Of a stretch of 64,000 bases of DNA, positions 32,981 to 41,381 are shown in pieces. Under the pieces are notes generated by a model that made no database searches, had not been told where the DNA came from, and worked only from the letters and a program-made list of their open reading frames with translations. A program made the translations under genes and the position numbers. Where the stretch lies: assembly GCA_046331465.1 (NCBI GenBank), contig JAXLQV010000002.1:372001-436000 (forward strand), written 5' to 3'. Origin of the DNA: UBA5066 sp046331465 (GTDB lineage Bacteria; Acidobacteriota; Thermoanaerobaculia; UBA5066). How positions within the stretch are numbered: position 1 is the first letter of the stretch; every line of letters starts with the position of its first letter.

Positions 32981-34036
32981 TCAGAGCCCGAGCGACTTCC
33001 GGACGAGCGCCGTGAGCCGTTCGCGGTCGTGGTCGAGCTCGTTGTCCTCGGGCATGTACTTCACGCACTGGCAGCCCTTGCAGGACATGTACTTCCTTCG
33101 GTTCCCCTCGAGGTGGTCCAGCCGGATCCGGTTCATCGCGTCGCTGTTCCACAATTCCCGAAGACGCATCGCTCCGATCTCGCCCCCGACCAGGGAGTGG
33201 GCCCAGTCGAGCCCGCAGAGCGTGACGCTGCCGTCGCACTGGATCGCGAGGTTGTAGAAGGGATAGGGGCAGACGACGCGCTTCTCGTTCAGCGGCATCT
33301 TGCCGTCGTACCCCGCCTTCGGGGTGACCCCGAGGTTGAAGTCGACGCCGTAGTCGTTGGACCAGACTCCCGTCTGGGTCAGCAGGACCTCGTCGGTGAT
33401 CTCCCCGAAGTCGCGCCCGAACTTCTCGAGCTCCCCGGGGGAGAAATCGAAGTCGATCATCTTGGCCCAGATCTTCAGCCGGCTCCCGCGACGCTCCTTC
33501 TCGTTGAAGAGGAACTCGATGTTCCGGCGCAGCTCGTCGTAGCGGTCCCACGTCTTGGTGATCTTCCGGTAGCCCTCCGCGTCGACGTGCTCGATCGAGA
33601 TCCGGACGGCGTCGATCCCCGATTCGATGATCCGTACGGCGCACTTCTCGTCCAGGAGCGACCCGTTCGTCGTGAGCCAGATCATGTCGGCGAAGTCCGC
33701 AGACCGGGCCAGGTCCATCATGTCGCCGATTCGCGGGTGGAGGAGCGGTTCGCCGTCCTTGTGGAGGAACAGGACCCGGATCCGCTCGGGGAACTCCTTG
33801 AGCTGTCGGATCGTCTCCTCGAAGACGGCGAAGTCCATCATGGCCGCCGGGCGGCCCACGGCCTTCAGGAGCGAAGGGTGCCCGGTGGGGCAGAACGTGC
33901 ACTTGAAGTTGCACAGGTTCGTCGGCTCGACGAAGACCGCGAAGGGCGTCGAGAGGGGAACCGCCTCGGCCAGGCGGGCGCGCTGCACGTTCTCGTTCCA
34001 CTTCCGGTCGCCCCAGTTCTCGACTTTCTTGGCCAT
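32981..34036 (-). CDS. Radical SAM/SPASM protein (paralog 3), first gene of the glycan operon
   Basis: A 351-residue radical SAM enzyme with CNFKCTFC near 42 and a SPASM region including VCPYPFYNLAIQCDGSVTLC and SCKGCQCVKYM, which has more cysteines than the siblings. The ATG at 34036 is preceded by AAGGAGGTGA, a full-length complement of the 16S rRNA tail and the best ribosome site in the window. As first gene it may set the expression level of the seven genes downstream. Substrate unknown. Confidence 0.86.
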   Translation of the reverse strand: MAKKVENWGDRKWNENVQRARLAEAVPLSTPFAVFVEPTNLCNFKCTFCPTGHPSLLKAVGRPAAMMDFAVFEETIRQLKEFPERIRVLFLHKDGEPLLHPRIGDMMDLARSADFADMIWLTTNGSLLDEKCAVRIIESGIDAVRISIEHVDAEGYRKITKTWDRYDELRRNIEFLFNEKERRGSRLKIWAKMIDFDFSPGELEKFGRDFGEITDEVLLTQTGVWSNDYGVDFNLGVTPKAGYDGKMPLNEKRVVCPYPFYNLAIQCDGSVTLCGLDWAHSLVGGEIGAMRLRELWNSDAMNRIRLDHLEGNRRKYMSCKGCQCVKYMPEDNELDHDRERLTALVRKSLGL

Positions 34037-34043
34037 GGCTGGT

Positions 34044-34087
34044 TCACCTCCTTCCCGGGAACCCGATCGCCGGGCCCGGCATATTTA
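34044..34087 (-). promoter_or_regulatory. Promoter and ribosome site of the radical SAM glycan operon
   Basis: Reading leftward, an AT-rich -10 candidate TAAATAT (34087-34081) is followed by a short leader and AAGGAGGTGA (34053-34044), 7 bases before the ATG. The A/T run stands out in this GC-rich DNA. No clear -35 is visible. Confidence 0.5.
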
Positions 34088-34152
34088 GACCTCGTCGCAA
34101 TACTACTCTCCGCCGGTATCGCCGCGGTCGGCCGTGGTCGGGGAGGAGAGCG

Positions 34153-34542
34153 TCAGCGAGGATCCCGGAAGACGATCGCGCGCTGGAGACCGAACGTGAA
34201 GAGGCTCATCGGGAGCTGGAGAACGGCCCCCGCGAGGAGGACGGGCATCCCCGCGCTTTTCGCGGCCCTCAGCGACGCGACGCCGACGACGTAGGAGATG
34301 GCGTAGACGAGGACGAACCTGAGGAGCAGCCGGTCGTCACGGTTGCCGAAGACGAGCCTCCCGGTCGTCCGGAAGTTGAAGAGGACGCCGAGGACCGTGG
34401 CGAAGAAGGCCGCGACGGCGTAGTGGACGCCGGCGAGGACGAGCAGCGCGAAGACGCCGTAGCCGAAGGCGGTGTTGAGGCCCCCGACGAGGAGAAACCG
34501 GACGAAGCGGTTCTCGAGGGCCCTTCGGATCGTCTCGCTCAC
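34153..34542 (-). CDS. GtrA-family membrane protein
   Basis: A 129-residue protein with four hydrophobic helices and the GtrA signature FLLVGGLNTAFGYGVF. GtrA-like proteins are thought to flip or hold polyprenyl-phosphate sugars made by GtrB-type GT2 enzymes. Such a GT2 enzyme lies in the neighbouring operon. I prefer GTG 34542 because it gives the family length and follows a TATCCT box (34559-34554) by 11 bases. GTG 34611, overlapping the previous stop by 4 bases, would give 152 residues. Confidence 0.8.
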   Translation of the reverse strand: MSETIRRALENRFVRFLLVGGLNTAFGYGVFALLVLAGVHYAVAAFFATVLGVLFNFRTTGRLVFGNRDDRLLLRFVLVYAISYVVGVASLRAAKSAGMPVLLAGAVLQLPMSLFTFGLQRAIVFRDPR

Positions 34543-34607
34543 GTCGAGGCGCGAGGATAGCAGCGCAGGACGCGGCCGCGAGGGCGCGGCAGCGGGGGCG
34601 GAGGCGC

Positions 34608-35822
34608 TCACGCCTTCTTCGCCAGCGTCTCGGCGTTCCGCGTGAACCGCTCGAGCTGGATCTCCTCGAGGGCCGACGCGAGGGAGGGCCGCTGGGCGAG
34701 GAGCGCGAGGAGGTCGGGGCCCGAGAGCCAGAGGAGCTCCGCGTCGGTGACGGCGGTGACGCTCGCGCTCCGCGGCCGGCGGCGGACCGTCGCGACGTCG
34801 CCGAAGATCTCGTGGGGCGCGAGGAGGGCGAGGGCGACCTCGCGCGTCCCGCGCCGGACGGTGACGCGGACGGCGCCGCGCTTGATCAGGTAGACGCCGG
34901 CGTCGGCGGCCCCCTCCTGGACGAGGACGTCGCCCGGCCTGGCCGCGACGGGCTTCAGGCGGCGGGCGAGCGCGTCGCGGTCCGGGCGGGGGAGGAGGCC
35001 GAAGAGGCGCGAGCGCGCGAGGACGCCGTCGAGGACCCGCTCGGCGTAGAGGCGCGAGAGGGCGTCGGCGACGTGCCGGTGCTTCTTCACGACCGGCGTG
35101 AGGGCGTTCCGGTCGAGCTCGAGCAGGTCGGTCCGCGTCCGCGCGGCGACGGTCGCGGTCCTCGGGACGTCGGTGAGGAAGGAGATCTCCCCGGCGACGT
35201 CGCCCGGCCCGAGCATCCCGAGCAGGACCGGCGCTCCCGTGTCGCCCTTCGCGGAGACGACGACCTCGCCGGAGGCGACGAAGAAGATCGAGCTCCCGGC
35301 CTCCCCCTCCGTGAAGAGCGTCTGACCGGGGAGGAGAGTCCGGAGGTGGATCTTCTCGAGGACGACCTCGAAGAGGAACGGCGGGATGTCCTTGAGGAGC
35401 GGGATCTCCTTCCGGAGGGCGTGGACCTTCTCCGACTTCCGCCGCCGCTCGGCGACCTCGACCGCGGGGACCGCGGCGGGTGCCGGCTCGGGAGGCGGAG
35501 CCGCCTTCGCGGCTGCCTCGAGGATCTTCTTCAGCTCGATCTGCGAGAGGAAGCTCGACGTCACCTCGGCGGACGGGTCGAGCTCCTCGACCTTCTTGTA
35601 GACCGCGATCGCCTCCACGAGCTTCCCGGCCTTCTGGAGGCGCGGCCCGACCCGGTTCAGGACCTGCACTCCCTCCCGCGGGTGGCCTCCCGCCGCGAGC
35701 GCGTCGGCGAGGCGGATCGCCGCGGCGGCGTCCGCCGGCTCCTCCCGGAGGCGGCGGCGGCACTCCTCGACGACCTCCTTGAGCCGGGCATCGCTGCCCG
35801 CCCGTCCTTCGAACAGGGGCAC
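34608..35822 (-). CDS. Cyclic-nucleotide-binding regulator with tandem CNB domains
   Basis: A 404-residue soluble protein. An N-terminal helical, TPR-like part (about 1-110) is followed by a Pro/Ala-rich linker and two cyclic-nucleotide-binding beta-barrels at about 150-270 and 275-395. Each has the phosphate-binding-cassette-like stretch (GDVAGEISFLTDVPRTATV; EIFGDVATVRRRPRSASV). No DNA-binding or catalytic domain is seen, so it may act through protein contacts. I chose GTG 35822 because TACCAT (35834-35829) lies 6 bases upstream. Upstream starts give a 27-residue extension of low plausibility. Confidence 0.78.
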   Translation of the reverse strand: MPLFEGRAGSDARLKEVVEECRRRLREEPADAAAAIRLADALAAGGHPREGVQVLNRVGPRLQKAGKLVEAIAVYKKVEELDPSAEVTSSFLSQIELKKILEAAAKAAPPPEPAPAAVPAVEVAERRRKSEKVHALRKEIPLLKDIPPFLFEVVLEKIHLRTLLPGQTLFTEGEAGSSIFFVASGEVVVSAKGDTGAPVLLGMLGPGDVAGEISFLTDVPRTATVAARTRTDLLELDRNALTPVVKKHRHVADALSRLYAERVLDGVLARSRLFGLLPRPDRDALARRLKPVAARPGDVLVQEGAADAGVYLIKRGAVRVTVRRGTREVALALLAPHEIFGDVATVRRRPRSASVTAVTDAELLWLSGPDLLALLAQRPSLASALEEIQLERFTRNAETLAKKA

Positions 35823-35947
35823 GCGGGCATGGTACGCCGGGAGGTCGCCGGCCGAGAACGGTTCGCGGGGGAGGGGCCGGATGCTGCATTGCAGTAAGAT
35901 CACGGATCGACGGGTGCCCGCCCCGCGAGGCGCCCGAGGAGGGCGAC

Positions 35948-36142
35948 ATGAACGCCGACACCCGGTCCTCCCGACGCCCCGCCCAGGTCCTGGTGGAGGA
36001 TCCGGCGACGAACTGCACGAAGTGCCCGGTCTGCGGAAGCGAGGAGTGCCTGCTGCTCGAGGAGCTCGGCAACTACTGCGCGACGATGACGGCCGCGAGC
36101 CTGGCGAAGAACGAGGAAGAGAAGGCCGCGAAGCGGAGCTGA
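35948..36142 (+). CDS. Small Cys-rich, zinc-ribbon-like protein
   Basis: A 64-residue protein with five cysteines. NCTKCPVCGSEEC holds Cys 23, 26, 29 and 34, and NYCATM holds Cys 44. The spacing suits one zinc or iron-sulfur site. The C-terminus is charged (KNEEEKAAKRS). ATG with GAGGAGGG 7 bases upstream and a TAAGAT -10 candidate at about 35895. It matches no family I can name. It lies divergent from the cyclic-nucleotide regulator and upstream of a diguanylate cyclase. Confidence 0.65.
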   Translation: MNADTRSSRRPAQVLVEDPATNCTKCPVCGSEECLLLEELGNYCATMTAASLAKNEEEKAAKRS

Positions 36143-36174
36143 GGCCCCGCAGAGCGGCCGCCGCCGGGCGCGCC

Positions 36175-36180
36175 TATCAT
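36175..36180 (+). promoter_or_regulatory. -10 box of a probable leaderless promoter
   Basis: TATCAT lies 8 bases before the TTG start at 36189, in intergenic DNA and without a ribosome site. Confidence 0.45.
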
Positions 36181-36188
36181 CGCCACCG

Positions 36189-37409
36189 TTGCTCTCCGTC
36201 GTCTCGTCCCGTGCGCCCGCCCCGGCTCCGGGTGCGGCTGACGCCGCCGTGCCGCCCGGCCTGGCGGAGCTGACCCCGGCGCTCGTGGTCCCGGCCGCCT
36301 GCGCGGTCGCGATCGCCACGCTCGGGCTCGTCGCGCTCCTCTTCTTCTTACGGGACCGGAGTCGCCGCGAGCTCCTCCTCTACGCGCTCCTCGCCGCCGG
36401 GATCGCGACGTTCCTCGTCGCCGGCCTGCCGGTCTGGGGGGGCGGCCCCGGGGACCTCCGCGCCGCGCTCGCGCTCCTCCTCCCGGCGCTCGCCTGGCTG
36501 CTCCTTCTCCGCTTCCTCGAGCTGCCCCACTCGCTTCCCCGCCTCGCGCTCCTCGCCCTCCCGGCGGCCGGCCTCGTCGCGACCCTCGCCTTTCCCGGCT
36601 GGGGCTCCGGGCCGCAGGTCCTCGGCGGGGCTTCGCTCGTCCTCTTCGGCGCCGCCGCGCTCGTCGAGCTGGCCCGCCTCCGGCGGCCCGACGGCGCCCT
36701 CCTCTTCGCCGCGACGGCGGCGCTCCTCCTCGCCGCCCTCGTCGACGCCGCCGTCGCGAACGAGGTCCTCCCGGGCCTCTCCCCGCCCCCGCTCGTCGGG
36801 CCGGCCTTCCTCCTCTTCTCGTCCCTTCTCCTCGTCGCCGTGGCCGACCAGGGGCGGCAGCTCGTCGAGAGGGCGACGACGGACGCCCTGACCGGCCTCC
36901 CGAACCGGGCGACGTTTCTCGAACGGGCGCGCAGGGAGCTGGCCCGGGCGGAGAGGAGCGGCAGCTCTCTGGCCGTCGCGATGCTCGACGTCGACCACTT
37001 CAAGCGGTTCAACGACCGCTACGGGCACCAGGCGGGCGACCGGGTCCTCGCGCAGTCGGGGCGAGCGATCGCGGGGGCCGTGCGGGGGATCGACGTCGCG
37101 GGGCGGTACGGGGGCGAGGAAACCGTTCTCCTCCTCGTCGACGTCGACGCCGAGGCGGCCGTCGCCGCCGTCGAGCGGGTCCGCGCGGCGATCGCCGCGG
37201 TCCGCGTTCCGCGCGTGCCGGACGCGGTGACGGCCTCGGCGGGCGTGGCGGTCCACCACGGGGCCTTCGACCGCGCGGACGTCGCGCAGCTCATCCGGAG
37301 GGCCGACGAGGCGCTCTACCGGAGCAAGGCGGCCGGCCGGAACCGGACGACGCTCGAGTCGGGCGGTCCGGAGAACCCGACGTCTCCGGCCGAGGTCCGC
37401 TACCGCTGA
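36189..37409 (+). CDS. Membrane-bound GGDEF protein (GGEET signature)
   Basis: A 406-residue protein with about seven membrane helices (residues 30-225) followed by a GGDEF domain. DALTGLPNRATF opens the domain and DVDHFKRFNDRYGHQAGDR holds the metal and substrate residues. The signature loop reads GGEET instead of GGEEF. An RxxD inhibitory site (RGID) sits five residues before it, as in product-inhibited diguanylate cyclases. Activity is likely but the Thr is atypical. The TTG start is supported by a close TATCAT box. Confidence 0.82.
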   Translation: MLSVVSSRAPAPAPGAADAAVPPGLAELTPALVVPAACAVAIATLGLVALLFFLRDRSRRELLLYALLAAGIATFLVAGLPVWGGGPGDLRAALALLLPALAWLLLLRFLELPHSLPRLALLALPAAGLVATLAFPGWGSGPQVLGGASLVLFGAAALVELARLRRPDGALLFAATAALLLAALVDAAVANEVLPGLSPPPLVGPAFLLFSSLLLVAVADQGRQLVERATTDALTGLPNRATFLERARRELARAERSGSSLAVAMLDVDHFKRFNDRYGHQAGDRVLAQSGRAIAGAVRGIDVAGRYGGEETVLLLVDVDAEAAVAAVERVRAAIAAVRVPRVPDAVTASAGVAVHHGAFDRADVAQLIRRADEALYRSKAAGRNRTTLESGGPENPTSPAEVRYR

Positions 37410-37507
37410 GGTGGCCCCGCGGCGGGCCGAGCGCCGCTCCTTTTCCCCTCGCGCGCGGCGGGCCGGTCGGCGGGGCGGCCGAACGCCGCTGGTAATATGG
37501 CGTTTCG

Positions 37508-38020
37508 ATGAGCGCCGACACCGGGATCCGCGACGCCGTGACGGGGCTCTACGTCCGCGAGTACTTCGACGACGTCATCGCGCGCGAGCTCGAGCGTTCG
37601 CGTCGGCACGGAATCGCCCTCTCCGTCGTCTCGGCGGTGATCGCGAACGCCGCGGAGGTCGCGGCGGCGGGCGAGGAGGCGACGACCTCCGCCCTCGTCG
37701 AGATGGCGCGCGAGCTCCAGCGGAACGTCCGGGAGACGGATCACCTCTTCCGCTGGGAGGTGGACGAGTTCCTCCTCCTCCTCTTCGGCGCCGACGCGGC
37801 CGCCTGCGAGGCGAAGGTGAAGCAGCTCGACCAGCTCTTCCGCCCCTGGCGCGACGGCGCGGGGCCCGTCGCGGTCCCCGTCCGCGTCCGGGTCGGCGGC
37901 GCGACGAACGACTCGGACCTCGTCTTCGCGTCGGTCCTCCAGGCCGCACGCGAAGCGGCGCGCGCGGGCGGGCCCGCGCAGGACGCCGGCAGCACCGGCG
38001 AGCGCGAAACTCGCGCGTGA
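37508..38020 (+). CDS. Degenerate GGDEF-domain protein
   Basis: A 170-residue soluble protein. Residues 8-130 follow a GGDEF fold (DAVTGLYVREYFDDVIAREL; HLFRWEVDEFLLLLFG), but the catalytic loop is WEVDEF instead of GGDEF and the DxDxFK region is missing. It is probably inactive as a cyclase and may bind nucleotide or a partner. A TAATAT box (37493-37498) lies 9 bases before the ATG. It follows the membrane GGDEF gene on the same strand. Confidence 0.65.
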   Translation: MSADTGIRDAVTGLYVREYFDDVIARELERSRRHGIALSVVSAVIANAAEVAAAGEEATTSALVEMARELQRNVRETDHLFRWEVDEFLLLLFGADAAACEAKVKQLDQLFRPWRDGAGPVAVPVRVRVGGATNDSDLVFASVLQAAREAARAGGPAQDAGSTGERETRA

Positions 38021-38057
38021 ACCCGGCGGGAACCGGACCGGGATCCCGCGGCGAGCG

Positions 38058-40634
38058 TCACCTCATGCCCTCGATCAGGTAGAGGTCCGAGAGGAAGTAC
38101 GAGAGGCCGTAGGTCACCTTCTTCCCGTCGGGAGTCGCGAGGATCTTGAGGGCGAGCGCCCCGGCGGGGTCGGCGGGAACGAGCTCGCGCACGACCTCGG
38201 ACTCCCCGGTGTCGACGTCCACGCGACGCAGCCTCGCGGGAATCTCGTGTCCCCGCTGCACGTAGAAGGAGCGGGAATCCGCGGAGATCCCGCAGACGAA
38301 ATCGTCGTCCGAGAGCCCGTGGACGAGGCGGGGCTCCCCGCCGTCGACCGGAAACAGCTCGAGTCCTCGATCCCCGGCGCCGAGGAAGTGACGTCCGTCC
38401 GGCGTCATCCTTCCCTCCGGCCGTCTCAGCTCGGGAGTGACGGGCCGCGGCGCGGTCCCGGAGAGGTCGGTGAGCCAGGCGCGCGGTCCGCCCGGCATCT
38501 TCCGTCCGGTGAACCAGAGCGTCCTGCCGTCGGGAAGGAGGCCTGCCTGCCGGACGTTGAAGCCCTTCAGGGTCACCGTCTTCGAGGAGCCGGGCCCGAT
38601 CGGGTAGACGGCGATCGTCTCGGCGTCCTGCTGCGGCGCCACGACGAACCTGCCGTCGGGCGAGAGACTGCTCGGGAAACCCGGGCCGAGCCGCATCGCC
38701 GGAGCGCCGTTCGTCTCCCGGACGTAGATCTGGAACGTGGCCCCGGCCCCCTGCCCCGCTTCGAGGAAGTTGACCAGGCGGCCGTCCGGGGTGATGTCCA
38801 GGGGCCAGGGATTGTCCAGCCAGGAGAGGTCCCGATCGGAATCGTCGCCCTCTCCCCGGAAGAACATCCGGGAGCCTTCCGCGACGTTCATCACGAGGGC
38901 CCGGCCATCTGCGGACACGTCCTGCAGGATCAGCGGCGCCAGCTGACCGAAGAGCAGCCGCTCCCTGCCGCCGAGCGTCACCGCCCGGAGCTCCATCCTC
39001 GAGCCCGCGCGGGCGGCGGTGAACCAGACTTCGTTCCCGTCCGGTGACCAGGCCAGGCCGATGGCGCGGAAGAAGGGACCCGCGAGCCTCCTCTTCCGCC
39101 CCGCCCGGTCCACCACCGCGACCCACCCGAGGTCGTCGGCGCCCGGATGCTCGAGGAAGGCGACGAGGTCTCCCGAGGGGGAGACCCGTGGCTCGGAGAG
39201 CCAGCCGGGGGCGGCGCGGTAGAGGACCTTCCCGGCGGGGTACTCGAGCTGGAGCCCTCCGTCGGTTTCCCGCGCCAAAGCCATCTCGGTGCCGTCGGGC
39301 GAGAAGTCCGCGAAGGGGATCCGTTCGTCCAGCGGCCGCGGGGCACCCCCGGAGATCGACACGCGGGCCAGGGTCCCGGTCCGGAAGTTTCCCGTGAGAC
39401 GGCTCTCGAGAGCCAGGGCGAGGTCGCTCGCGCGCGAGACGGCGAGGAGCACCGCCCGGGGGAAGGCGAGCGAGCGCGACTCCGGGCCGTCCAGCCGGGC
39501 GCTGAAGACGTCGATCGGTCCGCCGTTCCACCCCGCGCTGTAGACGATCGTCCGGCCATCCGGGGCGAAACGCGCCGACCAGACCGAACCCCTCCGGAAG
39601 GTGAGGCGCTGGAACCTCGGCTCGGGCCTCGTCGCAGGGCTGCGCCAGGCGAGGACGCCGGCGAAGAGCGCGACGACGGCGGCCGCGAAGCCCGCCGCGC
39701 CGAGGAGGACCCTCCGCGACCGCCCCGCCCTCGCGGCCGGCCCGGCAGTCCCCGCGGGAGCCGACGTCAGCTCCGACAGGTGCGCCCGGCAGGTCTCGAG
39801 ATCCCGCCGGAGGTCCTCGGTCGAGGCGAAGCGCTCGCGGGGATCCTTGGCCAGGCAGCGGTCGACGATCCAGGCGACGGGGGGAGGGAGCGCGGGGACC
39901 CTGCGGGAGAGCGGCTCGGGCTCCTCGCGGAGGATGGTGTTCAGCGTCTCGACGGCCGAGGTGCCGTGGAAGGGGCGGCGGCCGGAGAGCATCTCGTAGA
40001 GGAGGACGCCGAGGGAGAACTGGTCGGAGCGGAAGTCGACGGGGAGGCCGCGGGCCTGCTCGGGGGACATGTAGGAGGCGGTCCCCACGACGATGCCGGG
40101 CTCGGTGCGGGCGGAGAGGGCTGGGGCGCGGGAGTCGTCGATTCCGCGGAACGGCGCGTCCCGGCGCGAGAGGCCGAAGTCCAGGATCTTGGCGCGCCCG
40201 TCGCGGGTGAGGAAGACGTTCTCGGGCGTGAGGTCGCGGTGGACGATCCCCTTCTCGTGGGCGGCGGCGAGGCCGTCGGCGACCTCCTGCGCGATCTCGA
40301 GGGCGCGCCGGACGGGGACCGGTCCGCGCGCGACGAGGGCGCGGAGCGGGTCGCCCTCGAGGAGCTCGGTGACGGCGAAGCGCGTGCCGTTCGATTCCCC
40401 GACGTCGAAGATGGAGAGGATGCCGGGGTGGGAGAGGGCGGCGACGGCCTTCGCCTCGCTCTCGAAACGGGAGAGGGCGTTCGGGTCGCCCGCGACCTCC
40501 TGCGGGAGGACCTTGACGGCCACGTCGCGCCCGAGGCGGGAGTCGCGCGCCCGGTAGACCTCGCCCATCCCTCCCGCGCCGAGAGGCGAGAGGATCTCGT
40601 ACGGTCCGAGGCGGGTGCCGGGTGCGAGCGGCAT
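38058..40634 (-). CDS. Serine/threonine kinase with transmembrane helix and TolB-like propeller
   Basis: An 858-residue protein. The N-terminal PknB-type kinase (about 10-275) has GAGGMGEVYRARD, the lysine in VAVKVLP, the catalytic loop HRDLTPEN, and DFGLS. The Lys of the usual HRDLKPEN is Thr, a substitution whose effect is unclear. A single membrane helix lies near 310-328. The external half is a beta-propeller of TolB/WD40-like repeats (FSPDGTEMA, WSPDGNEVW, ITPDGRLV, LSPDGRFV). This architecture fits a receptor kinase sensing an extracytoplasmic ligand. ATG 40634, -10 candidate TACACT at 40682-40677. Confidence 0.88.
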   Translation of the reverse strand: MPLAPGTRLGPYEILSPLGAGGMGEVYRARDSRLGRDVAVKVLPQEVAGDPNALSRFESEAKAVAALSHPGILSIFDVGESNGTRFAVTELLEGDPLRALVARGPVPVRRALEIAQEVADGLAAAHEKGIVHRDLTPENVFLTRDGRAKILDFGLSRRDAPFRGIDDSRAPALSARTEPGIVVGTASYMSPEQARGLPVDFRSDQFSLGVLLYEMLSGRRPFHGTSAVETLNTILREEPEPLSRRVPALPPPVAWIVDRCLAKDPRERFASTEDLRRDLETCRAHLSELTSAPAGTAGPAARAGRSRRVLLGAAGFAAAVVALFAGVLAWRSPATRPEPRFQRLTFRRGSVWSARFAPDGRTIVYSAGWNGGPIDVFSARLDGPESRSLAFPRAVLLAVSRASDLALALESRLTGNFRTGTLARVSISGGAPRPLDERIPFADFSPDGTEMALARETDGGLQLEYPAGKVLYRAAPGWLSEPRVSPSGDLVAFLEHPGADDLGWVAVVDRAGRKRRLAGPFFRAIGLAWSPDGNEVWFTAARAGSRMELRAVTLGGRERLLFGQLAPLILQDVSADGRALVMNVAEGSRMFFRGEGDDSDRDLSWLDNPWPLDITPDGRLVNFLEAGQGAGATFQIYVRETNGAPAMRLGPGFPSSLSPDGRFVVAPQQDAETIAVYPIGPGSSKTVTLKGFNVRQAGLLPDGRTLWFTGRKMPGGPRAWLTDLSGTAPRPVTPELRRPEGRMTPDGRHFLGAGDRGLELFPVDGGEPRLVHGLSDDDFVCGISADSRSFYVQRGHEIPARLRRVDVDTGESEVVRELVPADPAGALALKILATPDGKKVTYGLSYFLSDLYLIEGMR

Positions 40635-40813
40635 GAGCCCTCTTCGCGACGTGGCGCGTTCCGGCGATTCCGGGAAAGTGTAGCCCCGGCGGCAGGAGAG
40701 TGCCTGGAAAACGGCGGCGCTCGCGGAGTGAGCCGCGACACTCCAGGGCCCGCGCGCCGCGCGGTAGAGTCCGCGTCGGAAACCGAACGGGGACAGGAAC
40801 GAGGGAGGAAACG

Positions 40814-41152
40814 ATGTCGGTTCACGCGATGACGCGGATGGTGCTCGGTCTCGGGATCGTGGCCCTGCTTCTGGCGCCCGTGGCGCCGGTGGCCGGCCAG
40901 GCAACGCCAGCGGCACAGGAGAAGAAGACGATGTTCGACGAGCAGGACACGATGTCGGCCGTCCTCAAGCGGCTGGAAGGGAAGACGGTCCGCGTCCGCC
41001 TCGCGGGCGGGGGCGAGGAGATCGTCGGGAAGCTCCAGGGCGTCGGGAAGGAGCTCGCCCACCTCTCCGAGCTCTCCGGCCGCGAGTTCTTCGACGCCGT
41101 CGTCAGGATCGACCAGGTCGCCGCGGTCTCGGTGCAGGTCCGCGGGCGCTGA
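40814..41152 (+). CDS. Exported small protein with an LSm/SH3-like barrel
   Basis: A 112-residue protein with an N-terminal signal peptide ending near AGQA (residue 30). The mature part reads KRLEGKTVRVRLAGGGEEIV and continues to a final VAAVSVQVRGR. The repeated short strands with glycine turns resemble an Sm/LSm-type barrel, here without an RNA-binding cytoplasmic context. Ribosome site GGAGG lies 7 bases before ATG, and a TAGAGT box lies at 40765-40770. It is divergent from the kinase gene. Function unknown. Confidence 0.65.
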   Translation: MSVHAMTRMVLGLGIVALLLAPVAPVAGQATPAAQEKKTMFDEQDTMSAVLKRLEGKTVRVRLAGGGEEIVGKLQGVGKELAHLSELSGREFFDAVVRIDQVAAVSVQVRGR

Positions 41153-41160
41153 GGGCGCGC

Positions 41161-41204
41161 CGGAGCGCGTCGCTCCGACGGAGGATGGCCCGCCCGGGCG
41201 GGCC
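41161..41204 (+). terminator. Tandem hairpins after the LSm-like gene
   Basis: CGGAGCG-cgt-CGCTCCG (41161-41177) begins 8 bases after the stop codon. An 18-base GC palindrome (41187-41204) follows. The pair would act on rightward transcripts and perhaps also on leftward readthrough from prolyl oligopeptidase. The rest of the gap to 41381 shows nothing I can assign. Confidence 0.45.
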
Positions 41205-41381
41205 GTCCTCCTGCCCGGCCCCCCTCATCGCGGGGCCGCGGCGTCGTCGAGCAGCCAGGGCCCGCCGTCGAGGACACCGCACATCGTGCAGGGCGGCCGG
41301 CCGTCGCGGGACGGCCCGCACGCCGCCGGGGGGAACGCAGACTGTAGAGTGCAGACCAGACCCCGACAGTGAGGCCGCGCG

